Source: Metellina segmentata
Lineage: Eukaryota > Arthropoda > Arachnida > Araneae > Tetragnathidae
Assembly (NCBI GenBank): GCA_947359465.1
Contig: OX375875.1
Location: 14,967,439 to 15,031,438 of the forward strand
Direction: 5' to 3'
Length of the DNA: 64,000 nt
Both the position numbers and the translations under genes were made by a program. Numbering within the stretch: the first letter of the stretch is position 1; each line of letters begins with the position of its first letter. Of this stretch, positions 21,501-33,404 are shown piece by piece. The notes under the pieces were generated by a model. The model ran no database searches, had not been told where the DNA came from, and was given only the letters and a program-made list of their open reading frames with translations.

Positions 21501-24078
21501 CAATCCATGATAAATGTATTTATATATAGTATATTTACGTATGCGTGATCATGCAGTGTAAGATCGCTACTGCGGTCTGTTTTGTGTTGCGTTATTCTAG
21601 ACGACGTGTGAAGAGAAGGAGTGACAAAAAGCGAATCCTTGATAGAAGTAGGATCAGTGTCTGTAATCACAGGGCTTCAGACAGTTGTTGGAAGTTATTA
21701 GCATTATATTATTAATTCAACATGGACAATCCATCGAAGTGAGTGACAATTATTACAATCTCCTTTCGACATTTGCCTCAAAGGCATCACCCCATTCGGA
21801 AGTATTACTCTTCACGTTATACATAAAACCATAATTCATAATTTTAATGAATTAGGAATTCTAATAAGTCCCCTGTGCACATTCATTTTCCGTCTATCGT
21901 CGAAATTTTTTAATTTCCACAATGGTTGAACACGCAAATGTAAAAAAAAACGTCGTTTGGTAAATATATATTACTCAATCGTAAATCAAACCAAAATACA
22001 AAAACTGCTGAAATCTGACCAAAAAAGTATACGTTACATTTAAGAATTAAAATTTTTAATTAAATTTTTTTTTATCCAATGGGTGGGCATTGTTGATTTG
22101 TAATCATTTTGCCACTAAAAGGCCAGAAGTGATGGCCACTTATGAAGGAGCACCCAATGGGCGACCATCATTACCAAGTTTTAAAAGTAAAGTTATATTT
22201 AAGCCACAAATTTCAAAAATTGGAAGTATGATGAGATTTTTTGCAGTATTTAGATACACACAACATATTTCAAGGCTTATCCAAAAAAATTCAAATAAAT
22301 CTATTAAAACTAGATGTGCAGGGAACATTTTAAAATTAGAATATCAAAATGGCTCAATCGGAGAAAAAGGCATATTTCTTTTAGTTGACTTATTAAACTT
22401 ATCTACTATAACTTAAAGTTGCTATGCATATAAGTATCAAGAATGAACACAACTGAAAATATATCTTTGCTACCCACAAAAATTGTTATCAATTTATTTT
22501 TAACAGTCAATTAAAGAACGTATTTTTGATTGATTTTGGCTACTTTAAAATTTTTCTTCTCCCTTGACTCACCATTGTTTTGACAGATAATGGTGCTGTC
22601 TACATACCCAGGGAAGCATTTATCTATGTACTGTTTATTTATATTACTTTATCTCAATTTTATTACCATCAACCAAAGTACGCTATTTTTATTTGTTCAT
22701 GTTAGAAGGTTTTTTTTTATGGAATTTCCCTGTTATTATTTCAGTTGAAATAACAGTCCAGTGTTATGGAACATACGTTGTTTATTTTTTAAGAAGCATA
22801 TATCAACTCATTTAAATTCGTTTGATGCTTGATTATAATAAAGACCTCATTTTTAGCATATATATGTTACGCTAAGAGTTAGTAAAAATATCTATTGGAT
22901 AAATGTGGTTCAGAAATATGTTTATCGTTACTTATATATATTTCTATCCATCTATTTATTCATGTATATAGTTATGCTAACCCGACATTTTACCTTCTGA
23001 GGGAAACATATACATTGGTTCTGCAATTATAAGTCTTTCCCTCCCAACTTCAATCAGGTTAAGACCTTCTTAACCTTCTTGATTGATGGAATCGTTTTCC
23101 TGTGTGATTCTTTCAACTGAAAACGTGCAAACTGTTTAGTCCCAATATGCGTTATGAGGAAATCAATTATACACTATTGGAAAATTTCATAATGCTAAAC
23201 GGGTGAATATCTTCTGGTTGTTCGAATGTTTCATTGAAATTTTGCTGGAAAACTATTTGCAATATTCTAGCAGTGTCCGCAAGATCAAAGTGGAGTACCC
23301 TGAAAGGATAAAATCGCATCGTCGTTTGCAGTTCAAAATTATCTCAAAATCCTTTAAATGCAATACTTTTGAGTACATTGCATTCACACCAGAAAACGTT
23401 CAAGAATTTCTAGGAAATTCGTTCTTAAAGTACACTAGTGGAAACTGCATCATCATCTAAATGTGCATACCCAGTAGATAATGACGATTTATCTATCTCC
23501 AGTTATCTCAGAATTTATGGAAAATTCTGATAATTCGAAATCACTACTACGTCCTTATAGTCTATGACATATCCTTCGATCTGCAATTACGACGCATCTC
23601 CGCCAAAATTCCACATGAAAGTAATTAACCATTATTTTTAAATATTAAAAGTTTATTTAAGAAAACAGAAACACAAGAAAGCATAACTGAAGAAGTATGT
23701 ATTGAAATATATATATAAGTAATAATAAACATAATGTAGGATGAGGAATATCGTTTTATGTTTTAGGATTAGTTTATAAAAAGCTTCTTTAGAAAGATCT
23801 TATATCATTACCAAAATTGCAAAATAAAATCTTTAAATTTAATGAAAGAAATATATATGTAGCAATATCATCTTCCATCAAGAACTAATGGAAATGTTCA
23901 TCACGCAACTTTTTCTGATTTCTTTCAGCTATTTACTGTCTACCCTCAACTCTGTACGATGATAATATTACTACTCCCAAAAGAAAAACTTCATGGAGTT
24001 ATAGTATAATTTTACTCCATTAGCTGAAGAAATTAATTTTAAACTTAAGAACATAGTTTTGGAAAATTTTTGTTTCAA
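21501..24078. other. Gene-free stretch; two unrecognised short open frames
   Basis: Open frames at 22090-22416 (108 codons) and 23203-23460 (85 codons), both +, have no motif I recognise. The first contains ATYEGAPNGRPSLPSFKSK, which could be a transposon fragment. Codon use is AT-driven, so neither is called a gene. Confidence 0.4.
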
Positions 24079-24450
24079 ATGAGAGCTTAATGGCATTTTT
24101 TAACCTGGAACCCTTTCTGGCTTCTTTCAGTTATTTACCGTGGGCACAATTCGTGTTGCAAAAATGTTGTTTCCCATCAGAGCCTAATTGCATTTTTTTA
24201 ACCTAGAACTCTTTCTGGCTTCTTTCAGTTATTTACCGTGGGCAAAATTCGTGTTGCAAAAATGTTGTTTCCCATCAGAGCCTAATGGAATTTTTTAACC
24301 TGTGACTCTTTCCGGCTTCTTTCAGTTATTTACCGTGGACACAATTCGTATTGCAAAAATGTTGTTTCCCATCAGACCCTAATGGCATTTTTTAACCTGT
24401 AACTCTTTCTGGCTTCTTTCAGTTATTTACCATGTGCATAATTCGTGTGT
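24079..24450 (+). repeat. 97-bp tandem repeat, four copies
   Basis: The landmark CTTCTTTCAGTTATTTACC recurs at 24121, 24219, 24316 and 24413, spacing 97-98 bp. A diverged fifth unit lies near 23926. Each unit carries a splice-acceptor-like CTTCTTTCAG. Confidence 0.9.
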
Positions 24451-24592
24451 AATAATGTCAGTTATTCCACTAAACAAAAAATAGAATAATAATACAATTT
24501 TTAATCTTATTTTACATGTGTTTGACGGAGTCTTATTTTAAAGTTCATATATATCACTTGATGTTTAAAATGATTGTTTAATGTGGATACTA

Positions 24593-24613
24593 CTCTCTCT
24601 CTCTCTCTCTCTT
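24593..24613. repeat. CT microsatellite
   Basis: Uninterrupted dinucleotide run. The surrounding 24451-25400 holds no recognised gene. Confidence 0.9.
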
Positions 24614-25399
24614 TCTCCTTTATTATATTCTGATTCTAAGAACTATCTGACATCAACTACCATGTTATTGCAAACACCCTTGTAAAAATAGATCGCAAGT
24701 TAACATTTATTTAAAATTATTGTCATAAAATCTAGCGAACCTATCTTATATTTTGCTCTTTTCCAAATATCATTGTGGGTAAAAAAACTAGCTTGCGCGC
24801 CATTACGCCATCAATTCCCACTCCCGCAGTTAACTAAGAAAATAATTTAATGCTTGCCTCGTGTTGTTTCAAAGGTAATTTCAGAAACTAGAGAATGAAA
24901 ATAAACTAGAAAGTGCCCTTCCAATTTAAAACTCTGGATAGAAACAGAAGTTTAAAACGAATCCTCGGTTTAACTATATGCGCATAAATTCTAAATACCC
25001 CAACTCATCTGTGACTAAAAATCCGAGTTTGCGTCAGTGCATTAAAACTCAAACGAAGCTAGCAATGATATATTCGACATTCCGTTTTCAATACCTCCGA
25101 ATCCCTGTATCGCTTTGTATTAGTAATTTTCTGCGCCTACTTTCAACCATGTTCTGGAACAACTGGTGTAGTATCAAATGAGAATACATTTATATAGTGT
25201 TTCAATTCACTTTCATACTGAAATTCAGCTTGATCAATATTTCGAGAGAATTTGTTCAATATCGAACTCTAGCCGAAAGTTGAATGTGCGTTAAAGTAAA
25301 CACGCTCATAAATCATGTCCTCATTAATAAACCCACATCGACCTCATTAAAAAGACAAAGCATTTGGGCGGTATCTTTGGCGTATGATCTCGAAACAAT

Positions 25400-25455
25400 A
25401 GGTAGGTATTTAATTAATGTCACACTGGAGCAACACAACGGGCTACATACGGTTT
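25400..25455 (-). mobile_element. SINE tail fragment, reverse orientation
   Basis: TTTAATTAATGTCACACTGG then AGCAACACAACGGGCTA is the reverse complement of the SINE 3' tail. The body is absent. TCGACCTCATTAAAAAGACA at 25334 resembles the end of the MITE at 34758. Confidence 0.55.
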
Positions 25456-25726
25456 GGTGTCGTCGTCCCTAAAACGATAGCATGATAACTGTACAAATCG
25501 TAAACAAGGAGAAGACAACCAACAACTAAGACAATTACGTTTTTATTAGCCTAAGAACAAGAATATTGAGCTATTTACATCATCGCTTTAACATATTCCC
25601 ATACATCAAAGTATGTATATCACAGATCAGCGCGGATACAACATCAGCCGTTGCTTCTGGCTCTCTTATCTGCCGTCTCCCCAACGGCCCGTGGTTCAAT
25701 TTTGTCCTACGATCTTTCCCTTAAGG

Positions 25727-26746
25727 CAGGGATGGGCAAACTTTTTCGGTCGCAGGCCAAAAATCGAAAAAAAAAATTTGGCGGGCCAAGATAAATTTTT
25801 CTAAAATTTTAAAAACAATATACAATTATTACAATTTAAATATGTTAATGAGATAAATGAAATTGCGATTTCATTTTAAAAAGTTCTTTATATTGAGTTT
25901 CGAAGTGAGATGTACTGATTCTAAGGAACGAGGCTAAATGCTCATCTGTCAGTCTACTTCTGAAATAATTCTTTCTAAGGTTCATAGTTGAAAACACTTG
26001 TTCACATATTTAAGATGAAGCAAACATAGCACTGATTTTCTGGGACTGTTATTAAATTTGGGAAATTTACTTTCGATAGTGATTTGTAAAACTCTAACTT
26101 TGGCATATTTAGAAACAACTGCATGAGATGATTGTTAGATTACAACTCAATTAATTCAAGCTGCAAATCTGACCTCACTGCTTCACAATTTACGTTGAAA
26201 GGTATGGTAAAAATATCCAATTCTGTTTGAATGGCACTGAAATCTTGAAATCTGCGTTCGAACTCAAAATGCAGTTTTTTCAAGCCATCTTCATAATTCT
26301 TAAGTTTCTCTTCATTTACTGAGGGTATTGAATTTAACCTCGAGAAATGAGACAGGTCGTTCTTAGCTAGCTGCCCAGCAAACAGATTAAGTTTAAAAGC
26401 TTTGAGATGGGCTCAGATATCGTCGATAAATTGATTTTCCCCTTGCATCTTGACATTCAAGTTGCTCATATGACAAAGAAGATCTGTGAAAAATGCAAAG
26501 TCCGAAAGCCATTCTGTATCTTCTAACATTTCGCACTCCACAGAACACTGTTTCTCATGGAAGAACGACCCAATGTCGTCTTTCAGCTGCCAAACTCGCT
26601 CGAAAACAGATCCTGCACTAAGCCACCTTACTTTCGTGTAATACAGTACATCAGAGTATTCAGATTGCACGGACTGAAGAAATTCTCGAAATTGTATCCA
26701 CGGGCCGGATAAAACCTTCTGGGGGGCCGTAGTTTGCCCATCCCTG
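25727..26746 (-). mobile_element. hAT element, internally deleted (GTF2IRD2-like transposase relic)
   Basis: Perfect 15-bp inverted ends CAGGGATGGGCAAAC / GTTTGCCCATCCCTG are flanked by the 8-bp duplication CCTTAAGG (25719-25726 and 26747-26754). Inserted into the SINE. The minus strand keeps pieces of a transposase. At 1020 bp it is too short for an autonomous copy. Confidence 0.93.
26413..26670 (-). pseudogene. hAT transposase fragment (GTF2IRD2/ZBED-type)
   Basis: An 85-codon open stretch contains TKVRWLSAGSVFERVWQLKD, DIGSFFHEK and WLSDFAFFTDLLCHMSNLN. These blocks typify the hAT transposases related to general transcription factor II-I repeat domain-containing protein 2. Both termini of the protein are missing. 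Confidence 0.8.
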
Positions 26747-26758
26747 CCTTAAGGGACT

Positions 26759-27071
26759 CGTCATGTTCCGCGCATGCGCACTTTAAGCCGAACTTGCGCG
26801 CAATGCTTCCCTGAGAGACATAATAACAAATATAAGGAGGTGGTCGACACAAAAGAACGCTGAGTGCAGTCTATTCGGCTAGAAATGTAGAATGTGTAAA
26901 TGATTGTTCCTACCACGTTAAGTCCATCCTGCAGTACATAGATTTTCTGTGTGTGTGACGTCATTAAATAAAGGTGTAATTCATCTCAAAATAGTATATG
27001 TCATTAACGAAGTTTCCATTACGTCACGAAATAACTTAAGCCTGATGTTACGAAGTAAGAAGATGTTTACA
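26759..27071 (+). repeat. 5' LTR of the BEL element
   Basis: Ends TGTTTACA. The start is either CGTCATGTTCC directly after the GGACT duplication, or the canonical TG at 26764. The part from TATAAGGAGGTGG (26833) matches the 3' LTR at roughly nine bases in ten. Confidence 0.8.
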
Positions 27072-27194
27072 GCGGTGTCAGAAACCCGGGCTATTTTATT
27101 GAATTACACGTTACGTCTGACGATTCAGCAGAAAAGGTAGGAAGAATTTACGCATTTTATTCTGTCTAAGAAGAAGTTAAGACTCTAAACAGAA

Positions 27195-29789
27195 ATGGCT
27201 GAAACAGAACTAACGAAACTAAAGGAAGAAAGAAAAGTTGTACGTTCAGCCATAACGAAAATCATTGGTTCGATTGAATCGTTAATTGGAGATCTAGAAG
27301 AACAATTTGAAATTCTTAAAGTAAAATCAGCTGCATTGAAAGCTTTAGATATAAAAGTTAGATTTAACTGCCGTTTTAGACATTGAAAGTAAAATCGGAA
27401 GTACGCTCGATGATGAAGAAAAAATTGTAAAATGGAATTATATAGGTTACAAAGTATTAGAAGAAAGGCGAAATGCAAACAATACTGTTTCTGATGGTTC
27501 TTCTAATGATGCTAGTAATATGTTGATTGGTTCTGAAGTTGTTAACCAAAGATCTTATTTTAATGTTAAAATACCAAAAATTACTTACTTAAGTACTTAG
27601 TTAAGCTACCAAAAATTACGATTGATAAATTTTACGGGAATCCTCAAGAATGACAAACATTCTTTAATTCTTTCGATATTTTGCCATAAATCAAAATAAC
27701 GAACTATCCAAAATAGATAAGTTTAATTATTTGCTAAAGCTTTGGTTTCCTAAGAAAGTGGAGCCGTTATCTAACAGCCGTGATACGTCATGATTCCGCG
27801 GGCATAACTAGACGGCCGTCTAAACAAAAATCCCGATGTGTCAACTTCGACGGACAGAATATGTTGGAGAATGGGCAACACAGACGGCTGTCGTGGTTTG
27901 TTTTATTCGAGAAACAAAACAAAGTGGTTTTTTTATTCTCTAGTTTAAAGTTTCTAACTTCGGGATCGTTGAAGGTAGAGTGAAAATTTCAACAGATTTC
28001 AAATCAGCGTAAATTTCTACGCCAGATCGATATCAAAAACAGTTTTATTATTCAATTATTTACCATTTGATTATTTAATTATTTTTTAAATAATTATTTA
28101 TTTATTTAAAGAAAATCACATTTAAGGTATCGATTTGGTGTCAAATTTTCCGCAGCTTTCAAATCCGTTGAAATTTTCATTCTGTGTTTAACGATCCCGA
28201 TTTTACAAAACCGAATTGATCAATGGCAGTCAAAAATGTTTATTTATTTCGCTCCTCTCCGTTCGAATCGTTTGGAGCAGGAAATGAAATCTGGCCGCTA
28301 CAAGAGAAAAAACGTTCCCCATCTGTTTGAGACCGCTATGACGCCAGTCATGGAAATGGCGGCTCCGATCATTTTTGTTACGCTCACAAACAACGCTCTC
28401 TAGGAAACCAACACCATGTGTTAGTATAAGCAACGTTTTAGTGACGTCACCCACCGATACATCACGGCCGCTAGATCACGGCTACCGTTTCTTAGGAAAC
28501 CGAAGCTTAAGTCTATTGAGCGGCGCAGCTTTAAAAACCGTTGAAGGATTTTCATTATCCCCCGAGAATTACAACGAAGCGATTCAACTTATCAAAGAAC
28601 GATTTAGTCAAAATGACATTCTCATTAACTCGTACATGCATAAACAGTTAAATTTACAACCCGTCCGAAGTTCGAGTGACATTTATTCACTGAGGAAATT
28701 ATATGATACTTGTAACGTACAAATCAGGTCACTGAATTCATTAGGAATTAAACCGGAATCATACGGAAATTTATTTTACCCGTTATTACTAAAAAAATAT
28801 CCCCCGTGATTTTGCACGTCAAAAAATAAACAGCGAAGCTTTCAATGTTGACGAATTAATGTGTTTTCTGCAATTAGAACTGCAAAGCAGAGAAATGGTA
28901 CAAAATGTTTCGTATAATTCGCCAAACAAGCATTTCAATACTCACGATGAAAAAATTAAACCATTTCCCTTCTCACAGCCCTTTCAAGGACGGCGCCACA
29001 CGGAAGGACTGCATAAAATCAACAAAATTCAAGCGCCCTCTTTTTGTCTATTCTGCAGAAGCGAAACTCATGGTATGGAAAAATGTTTGATGACTCCCGA
29101 AGAAAGAAAAAAAATAGTTTAAAAGATGCGAATCGCTGCTTTCTCCGTTTTGAAAAGAATTGCTTTTCCAGGTACTGTACTTAGAGATTACGCTGCACTA
29201 AATGCAATTCAAAATTTCATAATAAGCTTTTGCATGAAGACACGAAGAGATATAGTAAAGTCGAATATCAAAATGAATCTAACCGCCTTAACCGCAAAGA
29301 TTTCTTCCAAATGTTTTTCGAACGTAAACAAAGAAACGAAAAACCGAAACAAATTATGCGATGACTTGCCGATTGTTAAGCTTACTTGTGAGGGTAATTT
29401 AATTAATGCTGTGGCAGATATGGGTGCACAATTAACTGTTGTTAAGACTGATATCGTGCCCAAAATTTATAGAACGCCTCAAGGATCAGTAATTCTCACG
29501 TCAGCTTTAGGACAAAGTTTAAAAGCTCTTCTCAATAATTTACCTTCATCGAAGTATTCTGAAGATGGTAAATTTAAGTCCCCTATTAACATTACGCATG
29601 CTATGGTTGATAAATTATGCAATCCTTTTGTCATTGAGTGCTTTTAAAGAGTTAAATGAGGATGATAAGCAAGGTTTAAATTTTGGATGCAATAATTTAA
29701 ATGCTCCTAGTGATAGTTTTATTGAAATGCCTTTATATGAAATTGAAGATTATTGTAAAATATTTGACCATGATAATGAAATAAGTGTT
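27195..29789 (+). pseudogene. BEL-type gag and protease, interrupted and frameshifted
   Basis: Gag opens with MAETELTKLKEERKVVRSA, a coiled-coil-like start usual in BEL elements, frameshifts near 27380, and continues to the DUF1759-type block around 27610-27735 (PKITIDKFYGN...). After the MITE it resumes with LSGAALKTVEGFSL and ENYNEAIQLIKERF. A CCHC zinc knuckle (Cys-x2-Cys-x4-His-x4-Cys) is read at 29047-29092. The protease region near 29380-29460 has VADMGAQLTVV, where the active-site Asp is followed by Met instead of the usual Thr or Ser. Several frameshifts and stops make it non-functional. The frame at 29789 continues beyond the LINE insertion at 32543 and stops in the 3' LTR. Confidence 0.8.
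27738..28507 (+). mobile_element. PIF/Harbinger-like MITE, copy A
   Basis: 770 bp with long imperfect inverted ends starting AGCTTTGGTTTCCTAAGAAA and ending TTTCTTAGGAAACCGAAGCT. It is flanked on both sides by TAA, the 3-bp target duplication typical of PIF/Harbinger. It interrupts the gag frame of the BEL element. Copy B lies at 62752-63518 in the other orientation. No transposase is encoded. Confidence 0.85.
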
Positions 29790-32542
29790 GTTGTTGCACA
29801 TCCCCCTGGTGTAGGAAAGCCTACACCAGGTCCAGAAGGCCCCGTCGTGCCAGATCCCCATATACCTGCAAAAAGTCCTGATCAACCAACAGCTGCTTAT
29901 ATGAAGCGCCAAGACAGAGAAGAAGGTGATCAGGACTGGCAGGTAGGGAACAGGAACAAGGAGGGAAAATTCTCTCCCCGTTCTGAAATTTGATACTTTT
30001 AAGATGGCCACTTCGAAATCTGGCCATGGCCGATTGAAAAGGCCGAGGGCCACAGCATGTGATTGAGAGTCCAGGGTGATTGCCAGCATACCAATGGTGG
30101 GATGGCGTACGGCGCCACAAGGAAAGCAAACGTTGTTTTCCCAGGGAGTGGACCTCAGTGGGAGTGAGGCGATTCAAACAGTCCATAGGGAGATCACAGC
30201 CATTCTTGGCGAGTACATCGGCTGTCTCGTTTCCATACACCCCGATATGCGATGGAATCCATTGGAGGCTTATTGGTGTTTTCAGGCCAATCTCGCAGAG
30301 AAGCTTCAGAATATCCTGGTCTGGGATGTCAAAAATTTGTGGCCAATTTTTGAAATACTGTATAGCACTCCTACTATCAGTCAAAATCCAAATACAATTT
30401 TTATCAGTGGACTGTGCATAATTAAGGGCTGCACCAATTGCTATGATCTCCGATCTAAAGACTGAACAATGGTCAGGGTTTCGGATGCTGCATTTGACCT
30501 TGTCCTCAGCGCTGTTGATGAAAACACCACTCCCGGTTCTACCGTCTTCAAGTTTGCTACCGTCCGTATAGATGACCAATGCATCAGAAGGGATGCTATT
30601 GACAACCTCCAGGGCCAACTGTTTCAAAAGGTCTGGGTGATCCGTCTGTTTATTGGCATGAGTCTTCAGTTCATCATTAAAACTGACATTCTCAAGGGAC
30701 ACCGTCGGAGGCAAGCAGTTAAAAGTGGTCGAAGGAATAACCTCAAAATCAATAAAACCCTCCTTCCTCACAAATTCCATCGGGGTGTCTCTCTTTAAAC
30801 GCTGATTACTCCTCCACTTCAAAGTGAATTCAGCAGTCCTGTTAAAATCACCAAGACTTGACAATTTATTAAAATATTTAAAAGAACCAATCCTATATCT
30901 CGTAGTCAGAGGTAAAATGTCAGCTTCGTATAGGACCACTTCACTAGGGCAGCTATTCCTTAACCCAGTGATGATTCTTGCTGCACTCAATTGTACTCTG
31001 TCCAAGATCTTTAAGTTAGAAGCAGAAGCCGTTTGAAATACCTGGTAACCATACTCAAGAATGGGACGCACGAGGGAACAAAAAGTAAGTCTGAGAGTGG
31101 AAGCATCAGCTCCCCAGTCTCTACCTGAAATATACTTCAAAATCTGTAGACGCTTTCTAGCTTTATCTGCTATTTTCTCTATATGTTTCCTACAGTTTAT
31201 CTCAGGATCCAATGTAAAACCCAAGTAAATTGGATATTTGTCACAGTCCAGTAACTGATTAGAAAAGTACACTGCAGGAGAATAATTGTAGAGGTGTCTA
31301 TTAGTGGTGAAGAAGCTACTAACTGATTTTGAGGGATTGAAGTTTAACCTGTGAGAGTTTGAGAAATCACGGACAGCTTCTAAGGATCCGTTTAGATTAG
31401 ATTCCAGTTTTCCTATGTCTGAACCACTAGACCACAACACAATGTCATCTGCAAAGATGCCAATCTGGCATGGTGATACAATTTTTTCAATTCCTGCAAT
31501 AAACATGGAAAACAGGGTAGGACTGAGTACGGAACCCTGAGGGATTCCCTGATACAACCTGTAAAATCCTGATTGCTTATTTTGAAAGTTTACGCAAAAA
31601 TTTCTGTGATTTAGAAAGTTTGAGATCCATGGGAGAGCTCTACCTTTGATTTTAAAGTCATTGTAACACTTGTTAAGTAATTTATACTTCCAAACCCTGT
31701 CAAATGCCTTAGATAGATCTAGAAAAACCGCCAAAGTATGTTTTGTGGGTTTGCAATTTTGGGCATCTCTAACACTTTGACTGAAGAACAGAATCTGGTC
31801 CATTGTGCTATGGCCTCTTCTAAACGCATATTGCTCTGGTGGAATCAAGTTATTTGACAAAAGGTGGTGTGTCAATCTTCTCAAAATTATCCTTTCTATA
31901 AGTTTACATATAATACAGGTGAGAGAGATTGGACGGTAACTGTCAACAGAACTGGCTTTCTTGTTGGGTTTACGAATGGGGATGACTATGGCCGATTTCC
32001 ATTGCCTTGGAAGTTTCCCAGTTGACCAAGACAAATTGAAGAGATGAAGCAGCCTACTTTTGCCTAGAAAACCCAGATGGCTTAGGAATTGACCATGAAT
32101 TCCATCCGGACCTGGTGACTTGGTCAGATTTTGGTGTTGAAGAGCGTAAGATAGTTCATCTGCTGTGAAATCATCATCAAATAAAGGGTTCTCTGTCCTC
32201 AAATCTCGGCAGGATTTCACTAGGTTTCTTGTAATTCTGGACAGCCTTTTGTCCGATCTACTGAAAGTCACTCTGCTCGCCTTAGCATAATGCTTGGCCA
32301 AAGTCTCGGCTGCCTCTTGGTCGTTTACAGCAGTTGAACCGTCATCCCCAACGATAGTGTTGGTATCTTCATTATTGACCGGCATTTTATCAAGACATTT
32401 TGTCAATTTCCACAGCCTTGAATCTGGGGTTCTGTGGTCTAAGTTTCTACATGTGTCCTGCCAGTTAGTACGCTTTATCTCAACATAGCGTCTTTTGATT
32501 TCAGCATTTAATTTGTTTAGTTCAATCTTTTTGTCCATACGA
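29790..32542 (-). mobile_element. 5'-truncated I-type LINE
   Basis: A 12-bp target duplication GAAATAAGTGTT flanks it at 29778-29789 and 32543-32554. On the minus strand it starts within the linker before the RT and ends in a short tail of AAC units, consistent with the simple-repeat tails of I elements. A hairpin CTGGTGTAGG/CCTACACCAG lies just after the stop codon. The frame is undamaged, so the insertion is probably recent. The endonuclease domain is missing because of the 5' truncation. Confidence 0.92.
29821..32542 (-). CDS. LINE ORF2 fragment: reverse transcriptase plus RNase H
   Basis: About 907 codons without a stop, from the 5' truncation point to TAG. The open frame extends 43 codons further upstream into BEL flank, which is not LINE protein. 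Domains in order: linker MDKKIELNKLNAEIKRR; RT with SPGPDGIHGQF, AFRRGHSTMDQ, FLDLSKAFDRVW, GIPQGSVLSP and the catalytic FADDIVLW near 31431-31459; thumb region LRPILEYGYQVF-like; RNase H with YTDGSK, SEIIAIGAAL, LTDSRSAI and IPSHIGVYGNETAD; and a C-terminal Cys/His segment PPCSCSL...DHLLLC. RT followed by RNase H without a second endonuclease points to the I superfamily. The product would act in target-primed reverse transcription, but lacking the N-terminal endonuclease this copy cannot be autonomous. Confidence 0.93.
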
Positions 32543-32650
32543 GAAATAAGTGTTAATGAGAAATGCGAGGAAACGGTTAAGAAAACAATTGAATGTTGTG
32601 CATTATTGTCTAAGGATAATTCTATAGATGATATCAAACGTAAGAAAAAA

Positions 32651-32884
32651 TATAAGGAGGTGGTTGACACAAAAGAACACTATTCGGCTAGAGAAATGTA
32701 GAATGTGTAAATGATTGTTCCTATCACTTTAAGTCCATCCTGCAGTACATAGATTTTTTTTGTGTGTGTGTCGTCATTAAATAAAAGTGTAATTCATCTC
32801 AAAATAGTATGCGTCATTAACGAAGTTTCCATTACGTCACGAAACAACCCAAGTCTGATATTAAGAAGTAAGAAGATGTTCACA
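32651..32884 (+). repeat. 3' LTR of the BEL element, missing its first 70 or so bases
   Basis: Begins at TATAAGGAGGTGG and ends TGTTCACA. Compared with the 5' LTR it lacks the GC-rich start (TTCCGCGCATGCGC) and an 8-base stretch after AAGAAC. The upstream joint at 32650 marks the internal deletion. Confidence 0.8.
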
Positions 32885-32969
32885 GGACTGATCCCGGACC
32901 GTCATCAATAGCCCGTTGTGTCGCTCTAGTACGACGTTAACTAAAGTTACCAATACCTCCCCAACGGCC

Positions 32970-33404
32970 TCTACCGTAGTTTTTAAAATCGCTAACGGCA
33001 AAAGTAAAAGACAAATAAGAGATCATTCTAGAAGAAAACCAACCAGCAGAGGACGCTTCTATTTTCACCTGTTCTTCTCAAGTCGTAAAGCTCGCGACAC
33101 AGGAATAGCAGCTGGCGGCAAAATACAACCAATCAGAATACATTCCGAAATTTCGATGATTGTTTTCTTTTTCCGGTCAGAGTATCTCCCGATGTCACAC
33201 CGGGATCAAACCCGAAAGGAAAGATTCGAGGGCAACACATAATTTCAACCACGTCAAATGAGGATTAGAACATCTCAAAAGAGGGTAAGTCACATGAGCT
33301 TGAGAATAGTATGGAAACGATTAGTTAGCGAAGCGTAGAAATCTTTTTAACCCTCCTGACGGTTGTCTCTACGAAGAATATCGTCCTTTGAAAAAAATTA
33401 CAGG
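32970..33404. other. No gene recognised
   Basis: Moderately GC-richer sequence after the stack. A 108-codon open stretch (32916-33242) starts inside the SINE tail and has no motif. Confidence 0.4.

Larger units (their letters stand above)
26759..32884 (+). mobile_element. BEL/Pao LTR retrotransposon, deleted, carrying two further insertions
   Basis: 5' LTR at 26759-27071 and partial 3' LTR at 32651-32884. The 5-bp sequence GGACT of the SINE lies at 26754-26758 and 32885-32889. The interior encodes a BEL-type gag and protease in broken frames but no reverse transcriptase or integrase, so the pol region is deleted. A Harbinger-like MITE (27738) and an I-type LINE (29790) are inserted in the gag/protease part. 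The element is defective. Confidence 0.85.
25690..32956 (+). mobile_element. 5'-truncated SINE split by nested insertions
   Basis: SINE sequence starts at CGTGGTTCAATTTTG (25690), is cut at CCTTAAGG by a hAT and again at GGACT by a BEL element, and resumes at 32885 with ACTGATCCCGGACCGTC-type sequence to GTTACCAATAC at 32956. The 13-bp target duplication CTCCCCAACGGCC flanks the whole stack at 25677-25689 and 32957-32969, showing that both outer pieces are one SINE insertion. Confidence 0.88.

Noticed and set aside
22090..22416. 108-codon open frame as a gene
   Set aside because: No family resemblance; may be a transposon scrap. Kept only as a remark.
29565..30465. Plus-strand open frames of 110-140 codons opposite the LINE
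   Set aside because: They are shadows of the intact minus-strand RT-RNase H frame, apart from the first part, which is BEL remnant.
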